A stretch of 64,000 nt of DNA from Leptobacterium_A meishanense (GCF_037645805.1 NZ_JBBEXE010000001.1:124001-188000); one strand, 5' to 3'. Positions 36,338-45,750 are shown, counted from the first letter of the stretch. Made by a program: numbers and translations. The notes: a model not told the origin generated them from the sequence alone.

Positions 36338-36354
36338 ATTTGGATATTTAAAAA

Positions 36355-37212
36355 CTAAAGCACCATTTTTTCTATTGGACAAACCAAAATACCTTCTGCG
36401 CCTGCTTGTTTCAACTCATCTATAACTTCCCAAAATGTACCCTCATCTATTACTGAATGCAATGAACTCCATCCTTTTTCTGCTAAGGGAAGTACCGTGG
36501 GGCTTTTTAGCACAGGCAGTATTTTACTTATAGCATCAATCTTATCATTTGGGGCATTTAATAAAATATATTTTGATTTCCGGGCTTTCAATACTGCTTG
36601 AAGCCGAAACTGTAACTTATTCAGAATAGCATTGTTTTTTGAAGTTATTTTAGGGGATACCGCCAATACCGCCTCGCTTGCTTGAATGATTTCTACTTCT
36701 TTTAAATTGTTTTTAAAAAGTGTGCTACCGCTAGAAACAATATCAACTATAGCATCAGCCAAACCAATGCTTGGAGCTATCTCTACAGACCCATTAATAA
36801 CATGGATATTGGCTTTTATTTTTTTATTAGCTAAATATTTTTTAACGGTGTTGGGATAAGAAGTAGCTATTCTCTTTCCCTCTAGGTCGTTCATATCATT
36901 ATATTTAAATGATTTTGGAACCGCTAAAGAAACTCTACATTTTGAGAAGCCCAATCTTTCTGCAATTTTTATATTTTCGCCTTTTTCCGTTAACAAATTA
37001 TCTCCTACAATAGCAACATCTGCCACTCCATCTCTAAGGTATTGTGGAATATCACTGTTACGGAGATACAATACTTCCATAGGGAAATTTCTTGCGACAG
37101 CTTTTAATTGATCTTTACCATTATCAATAGAGATTCCGCAATCCTTTATGATTTTTAAAGAATCTTGGTTAAGTCTTCCTGATTTTTGAATAGCAATTTT
37201 AATTCTGGCCAT
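36355..37212 (-). CDS. hisG: ATP phosphoribosyltransferase, long form
   Basis: A 285-residue HisG of the long (HisZ-independent) type. The catalytic domains cover 1-210, with IAIQKSGRLNQDSLKI at the start and DIVSSGSTLFKN, the PRPP-binding loop, near residue 162. A C-terminal ACT-like regulatory domain follows (to 285), where histidine should bind for feedback inhibition. It is the first enzyme of the operon and lies downstream of the leader peptide and attenuator. Confidence 0.96.
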   Translation of the reverse strand: MARIKIAIQKSGRLNQDSLKIIKDCGISIDNGKDQLKAVARNFPMEVLYLRNSDIPQYLRDGVADVAIVGDNLLTEKGENIKIAERLGFSKCRVSLAVPKSFKYNDMNDLEGKRIATSYPNTVKKYLANKKIKANIHVINGSVEIAPSIGLADAIVDIVSSGSTLFKNNLKEVEIIQASEAVLAVSPKITSKNNAILNKLQFRLQAVLKARKSKYILLNAPNDKIDAISKILPVLKSPTVLPLAEKGWSSLHSVIDEGTFWEVIDELKQAGAEGILVCPIEKMVL

Positions 37213-37244
37213 TATAATACTGTGTTTTATTAAAAACTATCATT

Positions 37245-37276
37245 AAAAAACCCGTTTGAGTTTACTCAAACGGGTT
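37245..37276 (-). terminator. Attenuator terminator of the his operon
   Basis: On the minus strand, aacccgtttgag, loop taaa and ctcaaacgggtt form a perfect 12-bp stem followed by a T run (to 37245), a strong intrinsic terminator 33 bases before hisG. Its 5' arm (cgtttgag, 37265-37272) can instead pair with ctcaagcg (37311-37318) inside the leader peptide gene: eight pairs with one G-U. That alternative would act as the antiterminator when ribosomes stall on the His codons. Confidence 0.92.
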
Positions 37277-37304
37277 TATGTGCTTTAACAACATGCAACA
37301 TCTT

Positions 37305-37358
37305 TCACCTCGCTTGAGCGAACGTGTATAAATGATGATGATGAGTGTATATAAACAT
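37305..37358 (-). CDS. hisL: Histidine operon leader peptide
   Basis: A 17-residue open frame, MFIYTHHHHLYTFAQAR, from the ATG at 37358 to the TGA at 37305. Codons 6-9 are four consecutive His codons (all CAT). It lies between a good promoter and the attenuator terminator, ahead of hisG. In known attenuators, lack of charged tRNA-His stalls the ribosome here, allowing an antiterminator to form; when histidine is plentiful the ribosome reaches the stop codon, covers ctcaagcg and lets the terminator form. The name is given by role, not by homology to the enterobacterial peptide. Confidence 0.88.
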   Translation of the reverse strand: MFIYTHHHHLYTFAQAR

Positions 37359-37382
37359 AATAATTATTGCAACTTTCAGATG

Positions 37383-37416
37383 CAAAAATAGTATATTTTA
37401 AATTATATAACCCAAA
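37383..37416 (-). promoter_or_regulatory. Promoter of the his operon
   Basis: On the minus strand, TTTG (37413-37416), 22 bases, then TATTTTTG (37383-37390), a full match to TAnnTTTG. Transcription would begin near 37376, about 18 bases before the leader peptide start. Confidence 0.65.
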
Positions 37417-37467
37417 AAAAAATGTTTTCTTCTAAAGTTAGCGATAATATGTAAGAAACAATTTTAA

Positions 37468-37498
37468 TTTGAAAATAAGTCCGAAATTCATACTTTTA
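37468..37498 (+). promoter_or_regulatory. Promoter of the OmpA-like/HhH gene pair
   Basis: TTTG at 37468-37471, 19 bases, then TACTTTTA at 37491-37498, seven of eight positions of TAnnTTTG. The spacing is the usual one in Bacteroidota. The start codon lies 23 bases further. Confidence 0.65.
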
Positions 37499-37521
37499 GA
37501 TAGTAAACATGAGAACGGTAT

Positions 37522-38109
37522 ATGAGAAACTTTCTTCTCTCATTATTATTATTTGTTTTGTGGTTTTCTTTAGGCATATACATTTATATGTGCCAAATTA
37601 AACAATACTGTAATATTATATACCCTGTTCATAAGAAAGAGCAAGTAAACTCCAATGCGGTAGTTGATAGCATCTCTACAAAGGACAATATTGATACTAT
37701 CAATAGCCCCCCAAGCACTAATGGCACGTACCAAGAAGGAGAAGAGGTGAAAATATTTATTGAAGAAACTCCATTAACTGATATTGTAATATATACCGGA
37801 TTTGGCTCTAACACATTTGAACCAGATGATTCTTTAAATATTTATATAACTAAATTAATTACCTATTTGGAAAGCCACCCTTTAAAAGCAATTTCAATTA
37901 TTGGTCATACAGATGATGTGGGGGATCCTGAAACAAATGAATGGATAGGGATGGAACGTGCTAAAAGTGTGTCTGAATATATAGTTTCTCAAGGAGTCCC
38001 TGAAGATAAAATAAAAGTCCTTTCTAAAGGGGAGACCTCTCCTATAGTAGAAAACAATAGTTTAGAAAATAGGCGCAAAAACAGAAGAATTGAAATAAAA
38101 ATAAATTGA
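37522..38109 (+). CDS. OmpA-like protein with N-terminal membrane anchor
   Basis: A 195-residue protein. Residues 4-24 are a hydrophobic anchor (FLLSLLLFVLWFSLGIYIYM) with no lipobox. Residues 35-75 are a polar linker. Residues 88-195 are an OmpA-like peptidoglycan-binding domain with SIIGHTDDVGDPETN and ENRRKNRRIEIKIN. It therefore likely spans the inner membrane and binds the cell wall. It lies 16 bases before the HhH protein gene, with which it forms an operon. Confidence 0.85.
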   Translation: MRNFLLSLLLFVLWFSLGIYIYMCQIKQYCNIIYPVHKKEQVNSNAVVDSISTKDNIDTINSPPSTNGTYQEGEEVKIFIEETPLTDIVIYTGFGSNTFEPDDSLNIYITKLITYLESHPLKAISIIGHTDDVGDPETNEWIGMERAKSVSEYIVSQGVPEDKIKVLSKGETSPIVENNSLENRRKNRRIEIKIN

Positions 38110-38125
38110 CCCAAATATTATTATA

Positions 38126-38680
38126 ATGTTAGAAGATATAAACCCTACTGCTTATCATGAGTTTATTATTATTTTTTTGATGTGCTTGGGATCGTTCTTG
38201 ATCGGTTACATTTCTTCAAGAGTTTATTATAAGAAAAAGTTTAAAAATGAACTGAATGATATTATCATTGAGAAAGGAATGCAATTTAAAAAAGTGGAAG
38301 CTTTTAATTCTGACAGTACGATGCTCTCAGAAAATAAAATAAAAGCGGTACAGACTAGAGGAAGAAGAGGAATGGTTGTAAGTGACTCTAATAAAATTAT
38401 TGATAATGAAAAACCCACACTTAATTTTGAAAGTTTTGGCGTAGCGGATTCTTCTTTCAGAGATAAATTAACAGCTATAAATGGCATTGGTCCTTTTATT
38501 GAAGGAAAACTAAATAAGATAGGTATTTATACTTATGAGCAAATAAGTAAATTTAGTGATGATGATATAGAAATTGTCACACAGCTAATTGAGTTTTTCC
38601 CAGGACGTATAAAAAGGGATGACTGGAAAGGCCAAGCTTTAAGGTTGATTAAAAAAAGAAAACAGGATACAAGAAACTAA
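38126..38680 (+). CDS. Membrane-anchored helix-hairpin-helix protein
   Basis: A 184-residue protein. Residues 10-34 are a single transmembrane helix (FIIIFLMCLGSFLIGYISSR). A charged stretch follows, and residues 110-180 carry a helix-hairpin-helix motif (LTAINGIGPFIEGKLNKIGI) then GRIKRDDWKGQA, a pattern shared with the extra C-terminal domain of some NuoE and L21-like proteins. The motif often binds DNA, but here it is tethered to the membrane and paired with an OmpA-like protein, so a structural role is as likely. Function unknown. Confidence 0.72.
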   Translation: MLEDINPTAYHEFIIIFLMCLGSFLIGYISSRVYYKKKFKNELNDIIIEKGMQFKKVEAFNSDSTMLSENKIKAVQTRGRRGMVVSDSNKIIDNEKPTLNFESFGVADSSFRDKLTAINGIGPFIEGKLNKIGIYTYEQISKFSDDDIEIVTQLIEFFPGRIKRDDWKGQALRLIKKRKQDTRN

Positions 38681-38720
38681 TCTCATAAGGTTAAATAAAA
38701 TTTTTAAATTCTAGAGGAAA

Positions 38721-39944
38721 TTATTTTACAGTGTTAATTTTTAGACTAATGCCGGTTTCTATATCGGGTGCATTATTGACTTTTGTATCTTGTTTGATAT
38801 ATACTGAAAATGCTATTTTTTTTGTTCCATAAGTGTACATTAAACTCCATGTAGTTATATTTTCCAGTGTTTTAGTATAACCATTGTGCCAACCTGCATT
38901 TATTTCTTGCCAAAACCCTTTCAAATGAAAAAAATCTTTCTCTTTTCTTGTATTGTATGGGGTTTGTAATTGGTAAAAAAGTGAAATGGTATTATAGTTT
39001 TTTTTATCAGTATACATTGTGTATTCTAATACAGCCTCACCACTTGCAATATATTTATTATTCCCAAAATCTACAGGATCTCGAAAGTTTATAAAGTTTT
39101 TTCTTAAAGCACTTAAACCAATACCCAATCGTATTTCATTCCGGTCATTATAAATCCATTTTTTTATCCCATTTCCTGAAATACCCACATCAATGGAAGG
39201 GTTATACTTTGATGTGTTAATTCCGAGGTGAGAGCCAAAATTAAAATGAAGGTTCTTAGATTTATTACCTAAATATTCTGGGTAGTAAAAATGATTTATT
39301 TCAATTCCGCTAAAGATAAATTGATTGTTGCTTAGTTGCATTGTCCGGCCATTCCTATCCTCATAATTTATATTTACTTCATTCAATCCGAAAAATTTTC
39401 TACCAAAAGGATCTTCTCCTCCTGCTATATTAGAATGAAACCATTCTATTGTTTTATCACTTGTAACGAAAGAAAATGGATAGGTCCCTTTGGTTGGCAT
39501 AAATGTTCTTAGCCCTAGTCCAATCTCGTGATTCTCTGATAATGGAATAATATGTTCTAATCTAAAAACCTTATATACAGCATCAATCTCAATATTTATT
39601 AGATCGGCAGGAGTTGTTTCCTGATCTATAAATGTAAAAGGCCTCTTGAACCATGTTAAGTTACTGAATTGTTCCCTTATAGTAGGGTCTTTAGGTAAAA
39701 AAACTTCCAGCGCAGGATGGAAGATGTTACCACTTTGAACTGTAAGTTGAGTAGTGGATTTCTTTGGAGGCCGGACTTTGAAGTTATGGTTTATACGGGC
39801 ACTAAATAAGCCAAAATGATGGGTAGAAACCATATTTGATTTATCTATACCATTCTTTATAGAAAGAGAGTCTTTATTTTGGGCGGAAGAAGATTTAAGT
39901 ATAAAAATTGTAATTATAACAAAGGCCAGTCTTGAAATGTTCAT
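38721..39944 (-). CDS. Putative outer membrane beta-barrel protein
   Basis: A 407-residue protein from the ATG at 39944 (signal peptide RLAFVIITIFILKSSSAQ); the longer frame from 39992 is not preferred because it buries the signal. The mature part is rich in alternating beta strands, with aromatic residues at strand ends (for instance EIGLGLRTFMPTKG, ISLFYQLQTPYN), and ends in a strand-like IETGISLKINTVK. I cannot name a family. It appears monocistronic. Confidence 0.65.
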   Translation of the reverse strand: MNISRLAFVIITIFILKSSSAQNKDSLSIKNGIDKSNMVSTHHFGLFSARINHNFKVRPPKKSTTQLTVQSGNIFHPALEVFLPKDPTIREQFSNLTWFKRPFTFIDQETTPADLINIEIDAVYKVFRLEHIIPLSENHEIGLGLRTFMPTKGTYPFSFVTSDKTIEWFHSNIAGGEDPFGRKFFGLNEVNINYEDRNGRTMQLSNNQFIFSGIEINHFYYPEYLGNKSKNLHFNFGSHLGINTSKYNPSIDVGISGNGIKKWIYNDRNEIRLGIGLSALRKNFINFRDPVDFGNNKYIASGEAVLEYTMYTDKKNYNTISLFYQLQTPYNTRKEKDFFHLKGFWQEINAGWHNGYTKTLENITTWSLMYTYGTKKIAFSVYIKQDTKVNNAPDIETGISLKINTVK

Positions 39945-40062
39945 TTTTATGAATTTGGGATAAACATTGTGTCTTATTAGTTGACTAAGCAAAAGATATA
40001 GAGAGTTATTTAATTACAATAACCTCTATATCTTAATGTTTTAGTGTCTTTTCGAATAGTCA

Positions 40063-40878
40063 TTATTGATTCCCAAGAATAATAGGCAACCCATCATCTC
40101 CACTACCAATTACAATAACTTTACTGTTTGGAGAAGTAGAAAGTTTTAATGTTGCTTCTATTCCCTTTTCTCGAAGTATCTTATCTGTTAAAGAAGCACT
40201 TAATATTCTATTGGCATTGGCCTTTCCTTCTGCATCAATGCGTTGGCGCTCGGCTTCTTGCGTAGCTTTTTCTATACGAAACTCATATTCCAATGCTTCT
40301 TGTTCTTGTCTTAGTTTCCGTTCAATAGCTTCTTTAATAGTTGAAGGTAATGTAACATCTCTAACCAATATTTCGTTCAGCTGTACATATTGTCCTTTCA
40401 AAATGTTTTTTGTCTCTTCTTGGATTTCTTCTTGAATAGCATCTCTTTTTGTAGAGTATAATTGTTCAGGAGTATACCTTCCAACAACACTCCGGGCAGC
40501 GGACCTAATAGCCGGGCGAATAATCCGCTCCACATATTTTTCTCCTTTTTCCCTGTGGAGTTTTCCTAAATCTTTATAACTCGGTTGGTACCATGCCGTA
40601 GCATCTAATTGTATCTCTAATCCATTGGAGGACAATACTTGCATCGCTTCTGATAGTTCTTGTTGACGTACTTCATAGACAAAGACCTTGTTCCATGGGG
40701 CAACTAAGTGAAACCCTTCATTCAATGGAGGTTGATCTGTTACAACACCGCCCCCAAAAGTTTTGTACAAAACTCCTCCTTCTCCAGAGCCTATTGTAAT
40801 TGTTGATTTATAAATAAAAATAATCCCTATAATGATGATTACGAGTATAGGTAATCCAATTTTTGGAAGTCGATCCAT
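40063..40878 (-). CDS. SPFH/prohibitin-family membrane protein
   Basis: A 271-residue protein with one transmembrane helix at 6-25, an SPFH domain over 30-195 (SGEGGVLYKTFGG, then ERIIRPAIRSAARSVVGRYTPEQLYS) and a C-terminal coiled coil rich in Glu, Ala, Arg and Gln (195-240). Prohibitin-like proteins form large ring assemblies in membranes and control proteases or membrane order. It follows the VWA-like gene by 18 bases. Confidence 0.9.
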   Translation of the reverse strand: MDRLPKIGLPILVIIIIGIIFIYKSTITIGSGEGGVLYKTFGGGVVTDQPPLNEGFHLVAPWNKVFVYEVRQQELSEAMQVLSSNGLEIQLDATAWYQPSYKDLGKLHREKGEKYVERIIRPAIRSAARSVVGRYTPEQLYSTKRDAIQEEIQEETKNILKGQYVQLNEILVRDVTLPSTIKEAIERKLRQEQEALEYEFRIEKATQEAERQRIDAEGKANANRILSASLTDKILREKGIEATLKLSTSPNSKVIVIGSGDDGLPIILGNQ

Positions 40879-40896
40879 TCTTTCAATGTTTTTAAA

Positions 40897-42933
40897 TTAA
40901 ATTAATCCTTTATATTTTCTTAGAAACCACTCAGCTGACAACAATAAAACAATAAAAACCAGTAATAGCTTCCAGTCGATCAAAGGTACAACATTTTCAC
41001 TGCTTTTTTGTATAGGCTTGAATCCTTCATTGGTCAATAAGTCTTCTTTCAATTCCTTTATTTGCTCAGGATAATATATTTTCCCACCAGAATTTTCGGC
41101 TAAAATCTTTAATCGCTCTTTATCTGCATTTAAAAATTGTTTCTCTATATCAAAATCAATTATTTTAAATTTTCCAGATTTTGAAAGGTTTTCACCTTCT
41201 ACTACAATGGTATAGTTATACTCTCCTGCTAACAAATTACTTAAATCTACTTCAAAAAAGTTATTAGATAAGCGCATCGGAATTACTTGTTGTGTTTCTT
41301 CTGAACTTTTATTAAGTATCGCATTTAACCTTGCATTAGGGTTAAATTCATAATTATCATTAAAATATTGTGCTGTGATTGCTTTTTTGTTATTACCGTC
41401 ATAAAATGATTCTGAAAACACTTCTAACCGTTCCTTCTTTTTGTTTGATGATAAATAAAAAATCAACTTTCCCATCAGGTTATCATATGATTCAAAATTT
41501 TTATTTTCAAGAAAATTGAAAGCTCGCCATTTCCAGGTGTTTTCACCAAATAACACCGCTCCTCTTATTGAATCTATTTCATAAGTTGCAAGCATTGGTT
41601 GTGTCGTTGAAATATTCCTAATCCGTTGCCTTAAAATAATATCAGGGTTTATAGAGAAACTAATATCACCCAGAAAATTGTCTAAAGGAGGATAGTCATA
41701 AAAATCAATTTCACTTATATCAAAAGGAGTATAACCCTTCTCTTTTTCCGGCTCTATATTTTCTTTCTGGGCACTCAATTCTTTTCTATAAAAAGACTGA
41801 GCAGTGTTTAAAAACCGCCAATCGGTTTTTGTTCCCGTAATTGTAAACACACTGGTATTTGTTTTTTTTATAGTGTCAAATAATGCTTTAAATCGAGCAT
41901 CAGGTTGATATATAATAATCAATTGGTATTCTTTTACCCCAGAAATAGTTATATCTGCTATACTTTGAATGGTAGCCTCGCGTTGATCATTATTCTCAAT
42001 ACTCTTTTTCAAGGCTCCAAGATCAGGGTGCATAATACTTGAAACAATAAGAACTTTCGTTTTTTGATCAATTATCTCAATTGCAAATTCTTTAATATTA
42101 TTTAGTGTATTCCTTTCCTCTTCTAACGGACTAATTTCAGCTGTATAGGATTGAACACCTACAGCATTAGCTTTCAACATAGGTGTTACAATACGTGAGT
42201 TATTTATATCATCAAATTCAATTTCCTGAGAATGGACAGTTTTACCATCAGATTTTATAACGAAGTTACTCTTGACCTTATTCTTCCCTTGGTAGTTAAT
42301 GAATAATTCTACAGGAAAGTCATTTTTATGGTAAGCATATTTATTGACATTGATCTGGTTAATTTTTAGATCCGTATATTTAGTAGTATCTCCTATTACT
42401 ACCGGATATACCTGTTGCTTATAATTGGTACTTAAAAGAGCATAATCCTCCCCGTAGGTTTGATTTCCATCTGATAATAAAATGACCGGAGCTATTGAAT
42501 TACTAGATGAATTTTCCAATGAATTCAAAACTGAATGTATTTTGGTTTGTTTCTTGTCAAATGTAAGCGTATCCGAAAAAGTGATATTGTCCCCAAAAGT
42601 TACGTAGCGAACATCAAATCGTTTATTTAAATCGGCGTTTTCACGAAATTCTTTAATAATAGCTTTTATTTCCTCTGTTTTGTTCAGAAAAGCAATGGAT
42701 GAAGAGTTATCTGTTGCAATTGTCAAAATCGGTTTTTCGACATAAAACACCGTTTTTTCTATAGCAGGGTTAACAAGCAACAGCATAATTAGAAAAACAG
42801 TTATGAAGCGTAGAACTATTAAAAGGACATGATCTTTTATGTTTTTTTTCTTTTTAGCAACATACTGAAACCTTGCAAAAAAAAATGCTGTTACAATAGC
42901 TATAATAATATAAGAAATAGTTATGATATCCAT
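40897..42933 (-). CDS. Large membrane protein with VWA-like domain
   Basis: A 678-residue protein. Two hydrophobic segments lie at the N-terminus (2-22 and 36-58) and one at the C-terminus (652-670). Residues 70-170 read as a VWA-like fold with IATDNSSSIAFLN, the metal-ion-dependent adhesion pattern D-x-S-x-S, and PVILLSDGNQTYG. Similar proteins occur in Bacteroidota without known function. The middle region is likely extracytoplasmic, with Ig-like strands (PVELFINYQGKNKV). It lies on the same strand as fabG with a 62-base gap. Confidence 0.78.
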   Translation of the reverse strand: MDIITISYIIIAIVTAFFFARFQYVAKKKKNIKDHVLLIVLRFITVFLIMLLLVNPAIEKTVFYVEKPILTIATDNSSSIAFLNKTEEIKAIIKEFRENADLNKRFDVRYVTFGDNITFSDTLTFDKKQTKIHSVLNSLENSSSNSIAPVILLSDGNQTYGEDYALLSTNYKQQVYPVVIGDTTKYTDLKINQINVNKYAYHKNDFPVELFINYQGKNKVKSNFVIKSDGKTVHSQEIEFDDINNSRIVTPMLKANAVGVQSYTAEISPLEEERNTLNNIKEFAIEIIDQKTKVLIVSSIMHPDLGALKKSIENNDQREATIQSIADITISGVKEYQLIIIYQPDARFKALFDTIKKTNTSVFTITGTKTDWRFLNTAQSFYRKELSAQKENIEPEKEKGYTPFDISEIDFYDYPPLDNFLGDISFSINPDIILRQRIRNISTTQPMLATYEIDSIRGAVLFGENTWKWRAFNFLENKNFESYDNLMGKLIFYLSSNKKKERLEVFSESFYDGNNKKAITAQYFNDNYEFNPNARLNAILNKSSEETQQVIPMRLSNNFFEVDLSNLLAGEYNYTIVVEGENLSKSGKFKIIDFDIEKQFLNADKERLKILAENSGGKIYYPEQIKELKEDLLTNEGFKPIQKSSENVVPLIDWKLLLVFIVLLLSAEWFLRKYKGLI

Positions 42934-42995
42934 ATTTTAATAATAAAAACGGATTTTAAAGACAATATGCCAATGTTTAAAATCTCTTGAGGCGC

Positions 42996-43742
42996 CTATG
43001 TAAGCATCCCTCCATCGACATTTAAAACTTGTCCGGTAACATATGTTGAAAGGTCTGAAGCTAAGAAAAGGCAGGCATTTGCAACATCTTCAGGAGTTCC
43101 TCCACGCTTTAATGGAATCGCATCTCGCCATCCTTGAACAACTTTTTCGTCTAGTTTTGCTGTCATCTCGGTCTCAATAAACCCAGGGGCTATTGCGTTG
43201 CAACGGATATTTCTAGACCCTAATTCTAATGCTACCGATTTGGTAAATCCTATGATTCCAGCTTTTGATGCTGCATAGTTTGTCTGCCCGGCATTCCCTT
43301 TTACACCTACAACACTGCTCATGTTAATAATTGAACCTTTTCGTTGCTTTAACATGGTTCGTTGAACTGCTTTTGTCATATTGAAAACCGATTTAAGGTT
43401 CACTTCAATTACTTTGTCGAAATCTTCTTCAGATATACGCATCAAAAGATTGTCTTTTGTAATACCTGCATTATTAATGAGAATGTCTACACCTCCAAAT
43501 TCAGAAACTACATCCTCCACTAATTTTTGAGCTTGTTCAAAATCAGCAGCATTTGATTGGTATCCTTTTGCTTTTATTCCTTGTTCTTTTAACTCGTTTT
43601 CCAGTGCAGTTGCTGCTTCCACGGAAGCACTATATGTAAAAGCAATATTGGCGCCATGCATAGCAAAAATAGATGCAATCCCTTTCCCTATTCCTCTGCT
43701 GGCTCCTGTTATAATAACTGTTTTCCCTTCTAATAATTTCAT
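42996..43742 (-). CDS. fabG: 3-oxoacyl-ACP reductase
   Basis: A 248-residue short-chain dehydrogenase. Cofactor motif TGASRGIGKGIA near residue 13, NNAGIT near 89, catalytic Ser in NMSSVVG near 139 and Tyr/Lys in NYAASKAG near 155-160. It reduces 3-ketoacyl-ACP with NADPH in fatty acid elongation. An intrinsic terminator lies between it and sucD. Confidence 0.94.
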   Translation of the reverse strand: MKLLEGKTVIITGASRGIGKGIASIFAMHGANIAFTYSASVEAATALENELKEQGIKAKGYQSNAADFEQAQKLVEDVVSEFGGVDILINNAGITKDNLLMRISEEDFDKVIEVNLKSVFNMTKAVQRTMLKQRKGSIINMSSVVGVKGNAGQTNYAASKAGIIGFTKSVALELGSRNIRCNAIAPGFIETEMTAKLDEKVVQGWRDAIPLKRGGTPEDVANACLFLASDLSTYVTGQVLNVDGGMLT

Positions 43743-43809
43743 ATACCTTAAATGTCTTTTATAGTTAGTGAATCAAATATAAGTCTTTTACTTGAGTTCT
43801 TTTATAGAA

Positions 43810-43832
43810 AAATCCCGCTATAAACGGGATTT
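43810..43832 (-). terminator. Terminator between sucD and fabG
   Basis: aaatcccg and cgggattt form an 8-bp stem with a 7-base loop, 25 bases past the sucD stop. T-runs are short, so strength is moderate. Confidence 0.65.
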
Positions 43833-43856
43833 AACAATTGTTTTTATGCTGTAGTG

Positions 43857-44729
43857 TTATGCTAAAACTTCAACCACGCGTTTTCCTATTTCAGCCGGAG
43901 AATCTACCACATGAATTCCACACTCTCTCATGATCCGCTTTTTTGCTTCAGCGGTATCATCAGCTCCCCCTACAATAGCTCCTGCATGTCCCATTGTACG
44001 GCCTTTCGGTGCTGTTTCCCCTGCTATAAATCCAACAACAGGTTTTTTATTTCCATTTTCTTTAATCCATCTTGCAGCATCTGCCTCCAATTGCCCTCCT
44101 ATCTCCCCTATCATTACTATACATGATGTTTCAGGATCATTCATAAGTAATTCTACAGCTTCTTTTGTGGTAGTGCCTATAATTGGATCTCCCCCTATTC
44201 CAATAGCCGTTGTAATTCCTAAGCCTTGGCGTACTACTTGATCAGCAGCTTCATAAGTAAGTGTTCCTGACTTTGATACAATACCTACTTTTCCTTTTTT
44301 AAAAACGAACCCGGGCATAATACCTACTTTTGCTTCTCCCGGTGTAATCACCCCCGGACAATTAGGGCCAACAAGCCTGCAATCTTTTTCATTTATGTAA
44401 TTATATGCTTTTATCATATCAGCAACAGGAATTCCCTCTGTAATAGTTATGATTACCTTTATTCCTGCATTCGCAGCTTCCATAATGGCATCAGCAGCAA
44501 AGGCAGGTGGCACAAATATGATAGATACATCCGCTCCTGTTTTCCTTACAGCATCTTCAACTGTATTAAAAACAGGTTTTCCTAAATGTTCTTGACCACC
44601 TTTTCCGGGTGTTACCCCTCCAACGACATTGGTGCCATATTCAATCATTTGCTCTGCATGAAATGTCCCTTCACTACCTGTAAAACCTTGTACAATTATT
44701 TTGGAATCTTTATTGACTAAAACGCTCAT
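43857..44729 (-). CDS. sucD: Succinyl-CoA synthetase, alpha subunit
   Basis: A 290-residue protein. CoA-binding domain with VQGFTGSEGTFHAEQMI, a VGPNCPGVITPG stretch near residue 123, and the phospho-His in GRTMGHAGAIVGG near residue 247. With SucB, absent here, it converts succinyl-CoA to succinate with formation of ATP or GTP. It is the last gene of the lipid A/efp cluster. Confidence 0.97.
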   Translation of the reverse strand: MSVLVNKDSKIIVQGFTGSEGTFHAEQMIEYGTNVVGGVTPGKGGQEHLGKPVFNTVEDAVRKTGADVSIIFVPPAFAADAIMEAANAGIKVIITITEGIPVADMIKAYNYINEKDCRLVGPNCPGVITPGEAKVGIMPGFVFKKGKVGIVSKSGTLTYEAADQVVRQGLGITTAIGIGGDPIIGTTTKEAVELLMNDPETSCIVMIGEIGGQLEADAARWIKENGNKKPVVGFIAGETAPKGRTMGHAGAIVGGADDTAEAKKRIMRECGIHVVDSPAEIGKRVVEVLA

Positions 44730-44811
44730 TGCTATTTATTTTAAATGCGGTACAAAAATAGACTTTTGGGTGAAATTTCAGTAATGCTTTTCATTAAAAA
44801 AATTTGTAATC

Positions 44812-45750
44812 CTATTTTTTACTTTTTAATTGCTCTATAATGGAGGGGATTTGACGAATTGCGGCTAATTCTCTATGTTTTTTGCGAATTTCCTCTGCCG
44901 GGGTTCCAAAGTACAACTTCCCTTTTTCCAATGTTTTACTTACTCCTGATTGTGCAGATACTACTGCGCCCTCCCCTATTGTTATGCCGCTTGTAATGCC
45001 TGCCTGTCCCCACAATGTTACTCCGTCTTCTATAATAACACAACCGGCAATCCCTACTTGAGAAGCAATAAGACACCTTTCCCCTATTACTGTATCATGG
45101 CCAACATGTACTTGGTTGTCCAGTTTACTACCTTGTTTTATGGTTGTATTTCCACTTACACCTCTGTCTATAGTACATAATGCGCCAATATCCACATTGT
45201 CTTCAATCAGAACACTACCGCCCGATTGTAGTTTATCAAAACCGGAATCTCTCTTTTTGTAATAAAAAGCATCGGCTCCTAAGACTGTTCCTGAATGGAT
45301 TGTAACATTATTTCCGATGGAGCTATGGTCATAAATGACCACATTTGGGTGAATACAACAATTATTGCCTATTGTTACGTGATTCCCTATAAAAACACCC
45401 GGTTGTATAATCGTATTTTTACCTATTGTGGCAGTACTTGCTATTTGAGCAGTAGCTTTTTCAAATGGCTTGAAATAATTTGTAAGCTTATTAAAGTCCC
45501 GAAAAGGATCATCTGATATAAGTAATGCCTTGTTTTGAGGACACTCAACTTCTTTATTTATGAGTACTACAGTTGCAGCAGAGTTAAGTGCTTTATCATA
45601 ATATTTAGGATGATCAACAAAAACGATATCTCCAGGTTCTACAACATGTATTTCATTCATGCCTATAATGGGAAAGTTTGCATCACCTACATACTTTGTG
45701 TTTATGATAGTTGCTATTTGTTCTAAAGTATACTGATGGGGAAATTTCAT
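44812..45750 (-). CDS. Second LpxD-like UDP-3-O-acylglucosamine N-acyltransferase
   Basis: A 312-residue left-handed beta-helix acyltransferase. N-terminal uridine-binding domain at 1-95, hexapeptide repeats at 100-270, catalytic His in HVGHDTVIGERC near residue 218. It is related to the LpxD at 48529-49560 but clearly diverged (for example shorter by 31 residues and with a KKRDSGFDKLQSGG loop). It may acylate a different position or chain, or be a specialised paralog. It lies 16 bases past efp. Confidence 0.88.
   Translation of the reverse strand: MKFPHQYTLEQIATIINTKYVGDANFPIIGMNEIHVVEPGDIVFVDHPKYYDKALNSAATVVLINKEVECPQNKALLISDDPFRDFNKLTNYFKPFEKATAQIASTATIGKNTIIQPGVFIGNHVTIGNNCCIHPNVVIYDHSSIGNNVTIHSGTVLGADAFYYKKRDSGFDKLQSGGSVLIEDNVDIGALCTIDRGVSGNTTIKQGSKLDNQVHVGHDTVIGERCLIASQVGIAGCVIIEDGVTLWGQAGITSGITIGEGAVVSAQSGVSKTLEKGKLYFGTPAEEIRKKHRELAAIRQIPSIIEQLKSKK

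Noticed and set aside
36338..36382. hisD start inside hisG at a TTG
   Set aside because: An ATG 17 bases after hisG gives a normal HisD length, and the TTG extension has no family match.
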